From positions 62,001 through 126,000 of the forward strand of contig JANXOF010000065.1 in assembly GCA_025353725.1 (NCBI GenBank): a DNA stretch of 64,000 nt, given 5' to 3'. This document shows, one piece after another, positions 1 through 7,858 of the stretch. The notes beneath the pieces were generated by a model, which was not told the origin of the DNA, searched no databases, and saw nothing but the letters and a program-made list of their open reading frames with translations. The DNA is from Polyangiaceae bacterium. Lineage in GTDB: Bacteria; Myxococcota_A; Polyangia; Polyangiales; Polyangiaceae. The position numbers and the translations under genes are program-made. Position 1 is the first letter of the stretch. Every line of letters begins with the position of its first letter.

Positions 1-170
1 GCGGAAGGGATTCGGTCGATCTGCTCGACGACAGCGGCCGTACGCTTGATCATCCGATCCATCTGTTCGATGTCACGCGTGAGCCGAGAGTGACCTGCGA
101 AGTCCGTGGAGTATTCGCGGTCGATCAGCTCAAGCTCTTTGCCCAGATTCTCGACGAGGTTGGTAGCCAT
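1..170 (-). CDS. Hypothetical protein, N-terminal part (runs off window)
   Basis: An open frame starts with ATG at 170 and runs leftwards off the edge. The visible 56 residues begin MATNLVENLGKELELI and are helical and charged, with no motif I recognise. A GGAGGC Shine-Dalgarno lies 6 bases before the ATG. The start is only 17 bases after the stop of the glycosyltransferase at 188-1474, which suggests cotranscription. It is too short for this to appear as a full-length gene here, and its function is unknown. Confidence 0.6.
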   Translation of the reverse strand, partial: MATNLVENLGKELELIDREYSTDFAGHSRLTRDIEQMDRMIKRTAAVVEQIDRIPS

Positions 171-187
171 GAATGCCTCCGTTCGTA

Positions 188-1474
188 TCACAAGTCCCGT
201 CGCCGATTCAGTAGCTCTCGATAGAGAGCGAGCTGTCCTTCAAACTGCTGCACCACGGTAGGGAGTCTGCCTACCGCCGCCGCGGCTGCCGCGCGTAACG
301 ACTCGCGGTCGGTCGAGAGGCGCTCGATAAGGCGCTCTGTCGCGCGAACGCACGCCTCGACGTCGAGCGCGTGGTACCGTTCCCCGGAGGCCGGATCGTG
401 CATTTCGGAGGCACCGCCCTCGTCGGGAACCACCAACGGCAGCCCGCAGCTCATGGCCTCCGCAAGGCTCAATCCGAAGGTTTCGAACGGACAGCCGTGA
501 AGAAGAACGTCGGCGCTCGCTAGGATACGAGCCAAAGCCTCGCGGCCGTGGACGAAGCCTGGCATGGCGATATCGTCGCATCCTCTCGCCCGCGCGAGCA
601 TGCGCGCTCGTTCGGGCCCGTCGCCGAAAAGAACAAGCCTCATTTCGCGAGCCGGATGGCGTTTCCGAAGGCTACTGAAGGCGTCGATGACGATGTCCCA
701 GCGCTTTTCGACGGCGAAGCGCCCCACGCCGACGAAGACGAGTGCCTCGTCGGCGTCGAGCGAGCGTCGCGGTGAGTGGGCCAGGAGCTCGCGGCGCGTG
801 TCGTCGTTTTGGGCGTCCCGTCGGAACACGTCGCGTTCGAGTCCAAACGGCACGCGCACCACCCGCGGGACGCCTTTTGAGCGGAGCTTGGCCTCTTGCC
901 ACGCGGCCGCGACCAGCGTCGCGTCGCACCGGTCTGCGATGGATCGTACGAGCCCCCAAAGAGGAGACGTGGCGGACACGACTCCACGTGACCACGTGCT
1001 CGCGCCCAGCCTCGGAAACGTATCGGTGAGATGGGCGCTCAGCACGCCTGCATAGGTATCGATGAAGTCGGAGTGCCATTGAAACGTGCGTACGCCGTAG
1101 TGAGCGCGGTTCGCACGCATCGCGCCGAGTGCCGCGAGGTAGGGGGAGTGCACCTCCAGAACATCCGGTCGCTCGCGCTCGACGATCGCCGCGACTTTAT
1201 CGAAGCGCACAAGTAAGTGATACGTCGGATCGTAGGGCGATGCCGGACCCCCAATGCGGATGACGCGCGCGCGGCCGGCTGCGTCTTCGCTCGCCCGCGA
1301 GACCGAGGCACCCAAGGGCGTGCCTGTCGCCTCGTCCTCCTCATCGCGCGGTCCGGGAGCGACCACAACGTGCTCATGGCCGAGTTGGCACAGAACGTGA
1401 GACTTGAGAGCCATATGGCTTCGAACCCCGCCGCCCCTTTCGGAGTAGAATTCCGTCACGTCGAGCACCTTCAC
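188..1474 (-). CDS. Glycosyltransferase family 4 protein
   Basis: A GT-B fold sugar transferase of about 428 residues. The N-terminal domain opens VKVLDVTEFYSERGGGVRSH, the usual acceptor-side Rossmann start with a glycine-rich loop. The C-terminal donor domain has VGRFAVEKRWD and the EX7E-type motif CPFETFGLSLAEAMSCG. I chose the GTG at 1474 because AAGGTGG lies about 5 bases upstream and homology starts there; longer frames upstream run into non-homologous sequence. It is divergent from a second GT4 gene at 1586, so the pair may share a promoter and act on an envelope glycolipid or polysaccharide. The sugar and acceptor cannot be read from the sequence. Confidence 0.88.
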   Translation of the reverse strand: MKVLDVTEFYSERGGGVRSHMALKSHVLCQLGHEHVVVAPGPRDEEDEATGTPLGASVSRASEDAAGRARVIRIGGPASPYDPTYHLLVRFDKVAAIVERERPDVLEVHSPYLAALGAMRANRAHYGVRTFQWHSDFIDTYAGVLSAHLTDTFPRLGASTWSRGVVSATSPLWGLVRSIADRCDATLVAAAWQEAKLRSKGVPRVVRVPFGLERDVFRRDAQNDDTRRELLAHSPRRSLDADEALVFVGVGRFAVEKRWDIVIDAFSSLRKRHPAREMRLVLFGDGPERARMLARARGCDDIAMPGFVHGREALARILASADVLLHGCPFETFGLSLAEAMSCGLPLVVPDEGGASEMHDPASGERYHALDVEACVRATERLIERLSTDRESLRAAAAAAVGRLPTVVQQFEGQLALYRELLNRRRDL

Positions 1475-1585
1475 GGTCCCACCTTGGTGGCTCCGAGTCG
1501 CACTGCGCAGGTCGTTGCGCACACCGGATCACTCCCGCGCTCGGCCTTTTTGGTCCGCGACGCCGCGGCGAACGAGCAGAGCGAA

Positions 1586-3031
1586 ATGCCGTTCGCAGCG
1601 CTCTCGGCGCGCCACGGTCGCCCTTTGAAGGTGGCTATTCTCAGTGATTTCACGCGGATCCCCTACGCGAACGGTGCAGCGTTTCAGACACGGTTTCTGT
1701 ACCAAGAATTGCGTCGGTGTGGTCACCAAGTCACAGTCATCGGTCCGAACGACCCCGAGGCCAGTCCTGATGAGCTTGCTCCGGGGACGATCGCGCTCCC
1801 GAGCATTCCGCTCAAAAGCTATCCCGGTGTGTATATCCCGATGCCCCTCGAGGCGTGGGTCTACGACGCCAGCCGGTGGGACTTCGACATCGTCTTCGCG
1901 CAAACGACGTCGCTGCTTCTCGAGTTCGGCGTGTGGTTACGGAAGATGCGAGGCATCCCGCTTCTCTGCGTGAACACCACGCACCTCGCGGCCGCGTACG
2001 ACGTGCTGCTCCCCGAACGACTTGCGAAGCTCGGGTGGGTGAACGCGGGCGTCGAACTCGCGCTGAAGCGACCGTATGAAAAGCTTTTTTCGAGCATTTA
2101 CAACAACTCCGACGGCTTGGTGGTGCTCTCCGAGGGACTCCGTTCGTACTGGCGTGAGCGAGGCGTCACGGCACCGATTCACGTCATTCCACGCGCTGTT
2201 CAGCCGGAGATTTTCGACAAGCCTCTCGGCGCAGATCCGTATACGCACCTCGAAAACGAGGGAGATCCCGCGTGGCGCGGCGCGCGTTTGCTTTGTGCAG
2301 GCCGTCACACCCGCGAAAAGTCACAGGACCGCGTGATTCGTATTTTCGCTCGGCACATCGCGCCCGTCGATAAAGAGGCCACGCTGACGATGCTCGGCGA
2401 CGGGCCTGATTCGGACCTTTATAAGCGCGTCGCGATCGAAGAGGGGGTGGGCGACCGCGTGTTCTTCCCCGGCGAAGTGCCGTTTACGAAAATGCCTGAT
2501 TACTACGCCTATTCCGATGTCTTCGTGCACGGGTCGCTGAGTGAGACGTATGGCAATGTGCTCGGCGAGGCACTCTGGTGCGGAACGCCCACCGTCGCGT
2601 TTGCCGACGGAATGGGCGTGACGGCGCAGATCAAAGATCGCGTCAACGGCGTGCTACTTTCGCCCGGCAAGGGCGGGGTTACAGACGAGGGCGCCGATGC
2701 CGCGTTCGGTCGTGCGGTGCTGGAGTTGCTCGCCGATCCCATGGAGCGCGCGCGCATTGGCAAAGGCGCTTCAAAACTATGTCGGGAGCGCAATTCACCA
2801 CTCGCCGTCCAGGGGCGCATCGCGGATGCCTTCCGGCACGCGCAGGACCACGCCGCGGCGTGTGGCCTTCGCCCCGCGCTTGACGGCCCGCGCATTCTCC
2901 AGTGGCTCACGACGTTGAAACACTTTCGGACCTGGTCTACCGTCAACGGCGGCGTCTACCTTGCCGGGTGTCTTCGGCCCGCGCCCGCCAAGAGGGTGAA
3001 AAACCAACTTCACCCGCAGATAGGCCAATAG
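1586..3031 (+). CDS. Glycosyltransferase family 4 protein
   Basis: A second GT-B transferase of about 481 residues. The core opens LKVAILSDFTRIPYANGAAF. The donor half has LLCAGRHTREKSQDRVIRIF, MLGDGPDSDLYKR and the EX7E region SLSETYGNVLGEALWCG. The start is uncertain: ATG 1586 is used, but TTG 1625, directly before the conserved core, is also possible. The open frame extends much further upstream only as an antisense shadow of the neighbouring transferase. After the catalytic domain there is a basic C-terminal tail of about 60 residues that could be membrane-associated. It probably works with the divergent GT4 gene; substrate unknown. Confidence 0.87.
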   Translation: MPFAALSARHGRPLKVAILSDFTRIPYANGAAFQTRFLYQELRRCGHQVTVIGPNDPEASPDELAPGTIALPSIPLKSYPGVYIPMPLEAWVYDASRWDFDIVFAQTTSLLLEFGVWLRKMRGIPLLCVNTTHLAAAYDVLLPERLAKLGWVNAGVELALKRPYEKLFSSIYNNSDGLVVLSEGLRSYWRERGVTAPIHVIPRAVQPEIFDKPLGADPYTHLENEGDPAWRGARLLCAGRHTREKSQDRVIRIFARHIAPVDKEATLTMLGDGPDSDLYKRVAIEEGVGDRVFFPGEVPFTKMPDYYAYSDVFVHGSLSETYGNVLGEALWCGTPTVAFADGMGVTAQIKDRVNGVLLSPGKGGVTDEGADAAFGRAVLELLADPMERARIGKGASKLCRERNSPLAVQGRIADAFRHAQDHAAACGLRPALDGPRILQWLTTLKHFRTWSTVNGGVYLAGCLRPAPAKRVKNQLHPQIGQ

Positions 3032-3056
3032 CGAGCGCTACGCGAGCCTCTCCTGT

Positions 3057-3302
3057 GTGATTCTCGTAGGTGTGTCGGCTACGTCTGGTTGCCAGTCATG
3101 GGCAAAAACCACCGCGCAGCTCAGCGGTACAAGCGGAGGTACGGCGCCGTCGCAACGCCCGACAGCGACCGACTGCCGTTCGTACGTCCCGGTGATGTGT
3201 GCCTTAGGGAATCGGGTATGTACGACAGACGAAGCCGGATGTTCGTCGTGCACGTGCGCAGAGTCGCCCAAGCCTGGGGAACCGTTCGGGCCGCAGCCCT
3301 AA
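3057..3302 (+). CDS. Small Cys-rich lipoprotein-like ORF, possibly decayed
   Basis: An 81-residue frame starting at a GTG, with MILVGVSATSGC resembling the end of a lipoprotein signal ending in a lipobox. The remainder is Thr/Ser-rich and then Cys-rich, ending VMCALGNRVCTTDEAGCSSC followed by TC. The C-x5-C...GC-x2-C-x-C spacing recalls antistasin-like repeats. The signal peptide lacks a proper basic n-region and no better start exists upstream because a stop lies at 3021, so the gene may have lost its 5' end. It sits in a patch of gene remnants. Coding status is uncertain. Confidence 0.35.
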   Translation: MILVGVSATSGCQSWAKTTAQLSGTSGGTAPSQRPTATDCRSYVPVMCALGNRVCTTDEAGCSSCTCAESPKPGEPFGPQP

Positions 3303-3400
3303 GAAGGCCGATGACGCGTACGACGAACCGCACTCAAGGCGGATGAGCTCGCTCCTGGATCGCTTGCCGTTGCCTACTCGGATAGGTCCCCAAAGCTCAA

Positions 3401-3523
3401 ATTGCCTTCATGATCGCGCGAATTAGCGCGGGCCAAATGCCGAAAGGGGACCCGACGTGGAAGACCACCGCGAACGGGAAGCTCGTTCTCAAATGGCTCA
3501 AGACCGGCGCCGACCTACGCTAA
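3401..3523 (+). pseudogene. Fragment resembling the end of a cytochrome c-like domain
   Basis: A short frame, from just after an in-frame stop at 3383 to the stop at 3521, reads IAFMIARISAGQMPKGDP and ends KLVLKWLKTGADLR. The pattern 'RIxxGxMPxGxP ... L..WLxxGA' matches the C-terminal, Met-ligand end of secreted cytochrome c domains, but no CXXCH motif lies upstream in frame. It is 37-45 codons, too short to be a functional domain. It could be the 3' end of the same decayed gene as the Cys-rich frame at 3057. Confidence 0.4.
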
Positions 3524-4388
3524 TGCGGCCCACGTGGGTACGGCTTAGTCGTGGTGGCGTTGAGCTGTTCTTCGTCGACCGCGTCCGCCACCGCGGACAG
3601 CGTAGGCACCACCAGAAGTTCATCGACTTCGGGTGACCAAGGAATGTCAAACACGGCTGATTCCGTGATCGAATTGGCCGTTCGACGGAGTAGCTCGCGC
3701 CTCTCGACAAGATTCATCGTTTTCGCTTCCGCCTCGTCGCTCGACGGCGCCGCGTCGAGTACCAACGCGACACGCGTACGTTTCCTCAATTCTGTAGCCA
3801 TCTGTTGGCGCAACGGCTTTCCCTCCGCACGCACGATTCGCGCGTGCGCGTACGGCCAGGCAAGAAATCGAGCGCGTTCGCGCTCCCGGCCAGTGGGTAG
3901 ATACTCGTCGGGAGCACACAGGCCACGGTTCACGCGAACGCAAAATCCGTCGGACCCGCAGTAGTTCGAGAGGAGGAGCCGCTGCGCAGTTCCGAACGTT
4001 TCTGGTGCGCTGTTACCGAGGCGTTTGAGTGCAGAATCCGGAGCAGAGTCTTCGAGATCGACGACAAACGAGTTGAGTTGCGATTCCCGTCGTGAAATGG
4101 ATTCTTCCAGTGCCTCTGTCAAGGCAGGCTTCGCCTCAGAGCTCAAGTGCCGATAAACCGCTCGGGCTACCACGGGCGACCGGTCTCGAAGCTGCCTCAC
4201 TCCGCGCACGCGCGTGGGGTCCCCGCTCGAAACGCGCCGTCCTGAATCGAGGATACCGAACCCTCTTCCGCTTCTTTGAGCGCAAGCGGATAGAGAGCGT
4301 CGAAAAGGTCGTTCTTTGTTTGAAGGCTCGGCCTTTTCGCCTCTAACAGCTCGCGTGGTCCTTTCGGCGGACAACGGTGAGGCGTCAC
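3520..4388 (-). pseudogene. Hypothetical protein gene, apparently frameshifted near 4210
   Basis: Two overlapping minus-strand frames each look protein-like over only part of their length. From 4388 to about 4210 one frame reads MTPHRCPPKGPRELLEAK and continues as an acidic helical protein, then ends at 4197. From about 4215 to 3520 another frame reads RGVRQLRDRSPVVARAVYRH and continues with NYCGSDGFCVRVNRGLC and ALVLDAAPSSDEAEAK. Joining them within the GGGGACCCC tract at about 4205-4215 gives one continuous protein of roughly 285 residues. The N-terminus of the second frame upstream of that point is Ser/Arg-rich and looks out of frame. I do not recognise the family. Alternatively, only the second frame is expressed from an internal GTG. 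Confidence 0.45.
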
Positions 4389-4633
4389 CCGACGCGCTTG
4401 TCATGGACATCCGCATGCCGCATCATACGGGTCTTGATGTCTTACGCGCACTTCGCCTCGCGCGCCGGAGAGTGCCCGTCGTGCTTATGACCGCATTTCC
4501 TGATCGAGAGATGCTGGAACTGGCGACGCAGCTCGGTGCTGCCTGCACGCTCGCGAAACCGGTGGCCATGGAAGATGTCGTGCGCGCGGTGTCGATTGTA
4601 AGCGAACTCGCCAAACACGGGGTCGATGCGTGA
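4370..4633 (+). pseudogene. Response-regulator receiver domain lacking its N-terminus
   Basis: The frame contains DALVMDIRMPHHTGLDVLRA with a phospho-acceptor Asp, VPVVLMTAFPD with the switch Thr, and LAKPVAMEDVVRAV with the conserved Lys. The first 40 or so residues, including the acidic DD pair at the Mg site, are missing. The frame instead runs back into the divergent hypothetical gene. No output domain follows. Without the acidic pair it should not bind Mg or be phosphorylated. It appears to be a truncated remnant left when the neighbouring sequence was joined at about 4370. Confidence 0.6.
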
Positions 4634-4712
4634 ATCGTACGACGCGTGGGCGGAAGCGACCCGGCACGGCTACAGACGAATCGGGACGAACCGGTAAGAA
4701 GGATAATAAAGA

Positions 4713-6164
4713 ATGCGATTTTCTATTTGTGTTGCAAACGGAGATGGTATCGGGCCGGAAATCATGGCGGCCGTCCTCGATATCCTTGAGGCTGCCGGCG
4801 TCCCGTTCGAGCCGCGCTTTGTGGAGATGGGCCTTGCCGCGTACGAGGCTGGGCATGCCATTGGAATCAGCCCAGAGGCACGCACGGCGATCGAAGAAAC
4901 TGGGCTACTGCTCAAAGGGCCTATGACGACGCCGAAAGGCAAAGGCGTGAAAAGCATCAACGTCACGGCACGTAAGCTTTGGAGCGCTTATGCCAACAAG
5001 CGCACCTTTCGTACGCTGCCGGGGGTCGAGACCGCGTTCTCGCGCGCCGATCGTCCGATCAACCTGACCCTCGTGCGAGAGAACATCGAAGACACCTATG
5101 GCGGCGTCGAGCACATGCTTACCCAGGACGTCGCGCTCTGCCGCCGATTCATCACGCGACCGGGGAGCGAACGGTTGCACCGCTACGCCTTCGATCTCGC
5201 GCGCAGGGATGGCAGGCGTCTCATTACGTGTGGGCACAAAGCCAACATCATGAAGCTCACCGATGGGCTGTTCGTCGATACGTTTTATTCCGTCGCACGT
5301 GATTTTCCGGAAATCGAAGCGCGGGACCTCATTGTCGACGACATGGCCATGAAGCTCGTTACCAAACCCGAGTCGTTTGAAGTCATCGTTCTTCCAAATT
5401 TGCAGGGCGATATTCTATCTGACCTTTGTGCGGGCCTCATCGGCGGACTCGGGTTCGCGCCGGCGGCGAATATAGGAGACCATGTGTCGATCTTCGAGGC
5501 GGTCCACGGAAGCGCACCCGACATCGCGGGAACCGGCGTCGCGAATCCCTCCGCGCTCCTCCTGAGCGCAACCATGCTCCTTCGCCACCTCGGCCTCGTT
5601 TCCCATGCCACCGCGATCGAAAGCGCGCTTTCGAGCACGCTCGCCGCGGGCGCTCGAACTCGCGACTTCGGCAATGCAGCTCACCCTGCGCTGTCGACGC
5701 ATGACTTTGCAGCGCGCATCAAAGCCGCGGTTGTTCGTCCCGCCGCGCACGCATCCTCAACCCTCCCGAGGGTCCCGCGCACGACAAAACCCACGGAGCC
5801 ACGGATGATGGTCACGGAGGTTCGTGCCGGTCAAAACCTGGTGGGAGCCGACTTCTTCGTGGAGAGCACATTGTCCCCTACCGCTCTCGCACGCCAGATT
5901 ACCGAAGCGGTGCCTCCACGTTATCGGCTTACGATGATTAGCAATCGCGGAACGCAGGTTTGGCCAAATGGGTCGGTGCTCACCGACTGTATCGACCAGT
6001 ACCGCGTTCGCGTCGAGTCGCACGACGAAGGCGTTGATTGCGTCGCTGACATGCTGAGGCTCGGAGTAAGTATCCACCCGATTGCCCGTCTCTGCTCGGT
6101 CGAGATGTTGCTCACGATCGACGGAAAGCCGGCGTACTCGCTTGCGCAAGGCCAGCCTGGGTGA
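4713..6164 (+). CDS. icd: Isocitrate dehydrogenase, extended Thermus/Rickettsia type
   Basis: 483 residues. Residues 1-330 form the isocitrate/isopropylmalate dehydrogenase fold: ANGDGIGPEIM at the start, the substrate loop KGPMTTPKGKGVKSINVTAR, VRENIEDTYGG, the active-site Lys in CGHKANIMK, and IFEAVHGSAPDIAG near the coenzyme site. The last 140 residues (from VGADFFVES, with MISNRGTQVWPNG and a SLAQGQ ending) match the C-terminal domain of the Thermus-type enzyme, which separates it from leuB. It converts isocitrate to 2-oxoglutarate in the TCA cycle. A purine-rich GAAGGATAATAAAGA precedes the ATG. It stands alone and converges on the cyclase gene. Cofactor choice is not settled. Confidence 0.93.
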   Translation: MRFSICVANGDGIGPEIMAAVLDILEAAGVPFEPRFVEMGLAAYEAGHAIGISPEARTAIEETGLLLKGPMTTPKGKGVKSINVTARKLWSAYANKRTFRTLPGVETAFSRADRPINLTLVRENIEDTYGGVEHMLTQDVALCRRFITRPGSERLHRYAFDLARRDGRRLITCGHKANIMKLTDGLFVDTFYSVARDFPEIEARDLIVDDMAMKLVTKPESFEVIVLPNLQGDILSDLCAGLIGGLGFAPAANIGDHVSIFEAVHGSAPDIAGTGVANPSALLLSATMLLRHLGLVSHATAIESALSSTLAAGARTRDFGNAAHPALSTHDFAARIKAAVVRPAAHASSTLPRVPRTTKPTEPRMMVTEVRAGQNLVGADFFVESTLSPTALARQITEAVPPRYRLTMISNRGTQVWPNGSVLTDCIDQYRVRVESHDEGVDCVADMLRLGVSIHPIARLCSVEMLLTIDGKPAYSLAQGQPG

Positions 6165-6222
6165 CCCGGATGAATCGAGCTCTACGCGTCCGCCGTGCGA
6201 GAGGGTGGGGCGTTTTGCTTGG

Positions 6223-7830
6223 CTAAAAGGCGGCAAGTGCTCGGAAGGCGAGAGGCTCGGCGACGTTTTTAACGGTGACCCGCCTCGTTTCCCCAAAGGT
6301 GAAGCCGTGGCCGTCAGGAAGCGCGGTCACGGCGTCGTTCATGACCAGAATCTCGCCTTGGGCCGCGCAGCCCTGGAGACGCGCCGTATTGTTCATCCCG
6401 CTCGAAAATCCGGTAAAATTCGAGTTCGGACCGAATTGGCCCACAAAGAGGGGCGCGAGGTTCACGCCGGTGGAGACGTGGAGCCCACATTCGCGTAGCG
6501 CTTCGAACGCGGCCCGATGCGGGAGCGCGTGGGTCATCGCGCGCACGTCCACCGCGCATTGAATGGCTCGCGCGAGTCGCTGTCCAGGAGGCTCATCGTA
6601 AAACGGAGGGCCGAAGAGCGCGATGACGCAGTCGCCCACCATCTTGTCGAAAACGCCCCCATGACGCCACACGATATCGACGGCGTCACGGCTCCACGTC
6701 TCAACGAGTTGTGCTACGTTTGCGGGCGTTCTAAGGATCGTCTCGGAGATCTTCGTGAAGCCCGCGATGTCGATATAGAGAATACCGACGTTCTCCTCGC
6801 GTGGGGCGAGGAACCGCTGTTCGTAGTCGTCGTGCTGAAGCAACCGCCCTACGTCGTCGGGACGGAACGCGAGAGCGAGCGCACGCCACTCTTTATTGAA
6901 GTCGACAACGCGCTGGCGGATAAAGCCCGCGAAGGCGCTCAGTAACTCGCGGTCGTACGTATTGAAAGAAGCGGTTGTCGACGTCACTACGATTTTTCCG
7001 ACGACCACGCTCTTCGTGATGCCGTTGATAAGGACCTCTTCGGCGGCGTTCTTCACGCCGAGCTCGTCGAGCAGTTCCGTGCTCGCGCCCTCGAGACACG
7101 CCCTTCCGAGAGCGCGAATGCGTGTCAGCGACGAGTCTTGCGACGCGAGCGTGTCGAGGACGAGCGCCGCACCGCCCGTGAACATTTGAACGTGCAGTGT
7201 GTTCGCGGAAGTCTCCTCGGCCATGTAGACCAGCACCATCCGGTCCATGGGAATGGCTTCGCTCAGAATGCTGACGGCCGCTTTCACGCCCTCGCCGAGA
7301 ACGCGATGGCGAAGTGCCTTACCAAGGCGCATCAATACGTTGTGCTTTTCGCGCGCCGCGCGGATCGCGAAAAGGTAGTTGTCGAGCACCTCGCACACGG
7401 CGTGGAGGGCACCTTGGAGTCGCGCCGTATCCCGTCGTGATTGAGATTCCGTCGCACCTCGAGCGCTTACGAGACCCGCACGCCCGAACCACGTTCCCGC
7501 AACGTCGAGGTGTTGCGCAATCACGGTCACATGTGGGTCATTCGCTTCCACGCGCTCTCGCGCGTTTTCGCTCGTGCGCTCAAAAACTTCGCGCATCCAA
7601 GGGATGTCGTCGCCGCTCTCGCCCAATCCTTGCGTAAAGAGGTGGAGTCCGAGATCTTCGCTGTAGGTCTCCACGAACGCGCCCTTGATGCCCAGGCGTG
7701 TGACCACGCGCGGGAGAAGCGCGCCGAGGAGTTCGGCCACGCTCCAGTGTTTGACGAGGCCCTCCTCGATGAGTTCGTCGACCGAGTTTCGAAGCTCGTA
7801 AAGCTCTCTCAGGTCTGTGTCGTCCGCCAT
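6223..7830 (-). CDS. GAF-like domain protein with class III nucleotide cyclase domain
   Basis: 535 residues, predicted soluble. Residues 1-340 are an N-terminal sensory part including a probable GAF-like segment (about 160-320). The cyclase homology domain is about 345-535. Both metal Asp residues are visible (GILYIDIAGF, D354; MVGDCVIALFG, D400), as is the purine-contacting Lys in VFDKMVGD (K396) and the transition-state Asn/Arg in GMNNTARLQG (N480, R484). The canonical Asp of the 'GDTVNLAARL' motif is replaced by Ser (S477), so nucleotide specificity is unclear. The start MADDTDLRELYEL at 7830 is the only good one. It lies 28 bases downstream of mukB on the same strand, so read-through is possible. 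Confidence 0.85.
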   Translation of the reverse strand: MADDTDLRELYELRNSVDELIEEGLVKHWSVAELLGALLPRVVTRLGIKGAFVETYSEDLGLHLFTQGLGESGDDIPWMREVFERTSENARERVEANDPHVTVIAQHLDVAGTWFGRAGLVSARGATESQSRRDTARLQGALHAVCEVLDNYLFAIRAAREKHNVLMRLGKALRHRVLGEGVKAAVSILSEAIPMDRMVLVYMAEETSANTLHVQMFTGGAALVLDTLASQDSSLTRIRALGRACLEGASTELLDELGVKNAAEEVLINGITKSVVVGKIVVTSTTASFNTYDRELLSAFAGFIRQRVVDFNKEWRALALAFRPDDVGRLLQHDDYEQRFLAPREENVGILYIDIAGFTKISETILRTPANVAQLVETWSRDAVDIVWRHGGVFDKMVGDCVIALFGPPFYDEPPGQRLARAIQCAVDVRAMTHALPHRAAFEALRECGLHVSTGVNLAPLFVGQFGPNSNFTGFSSGMNNTARLQGCAAQGEILVMNDAVTALPDGHGFTFGETRRVTVKNVAEPLAFRALAAF

Positions 7831-7858
7831 GCGGCCAATTCTGTCATAGGTCGCGGCG

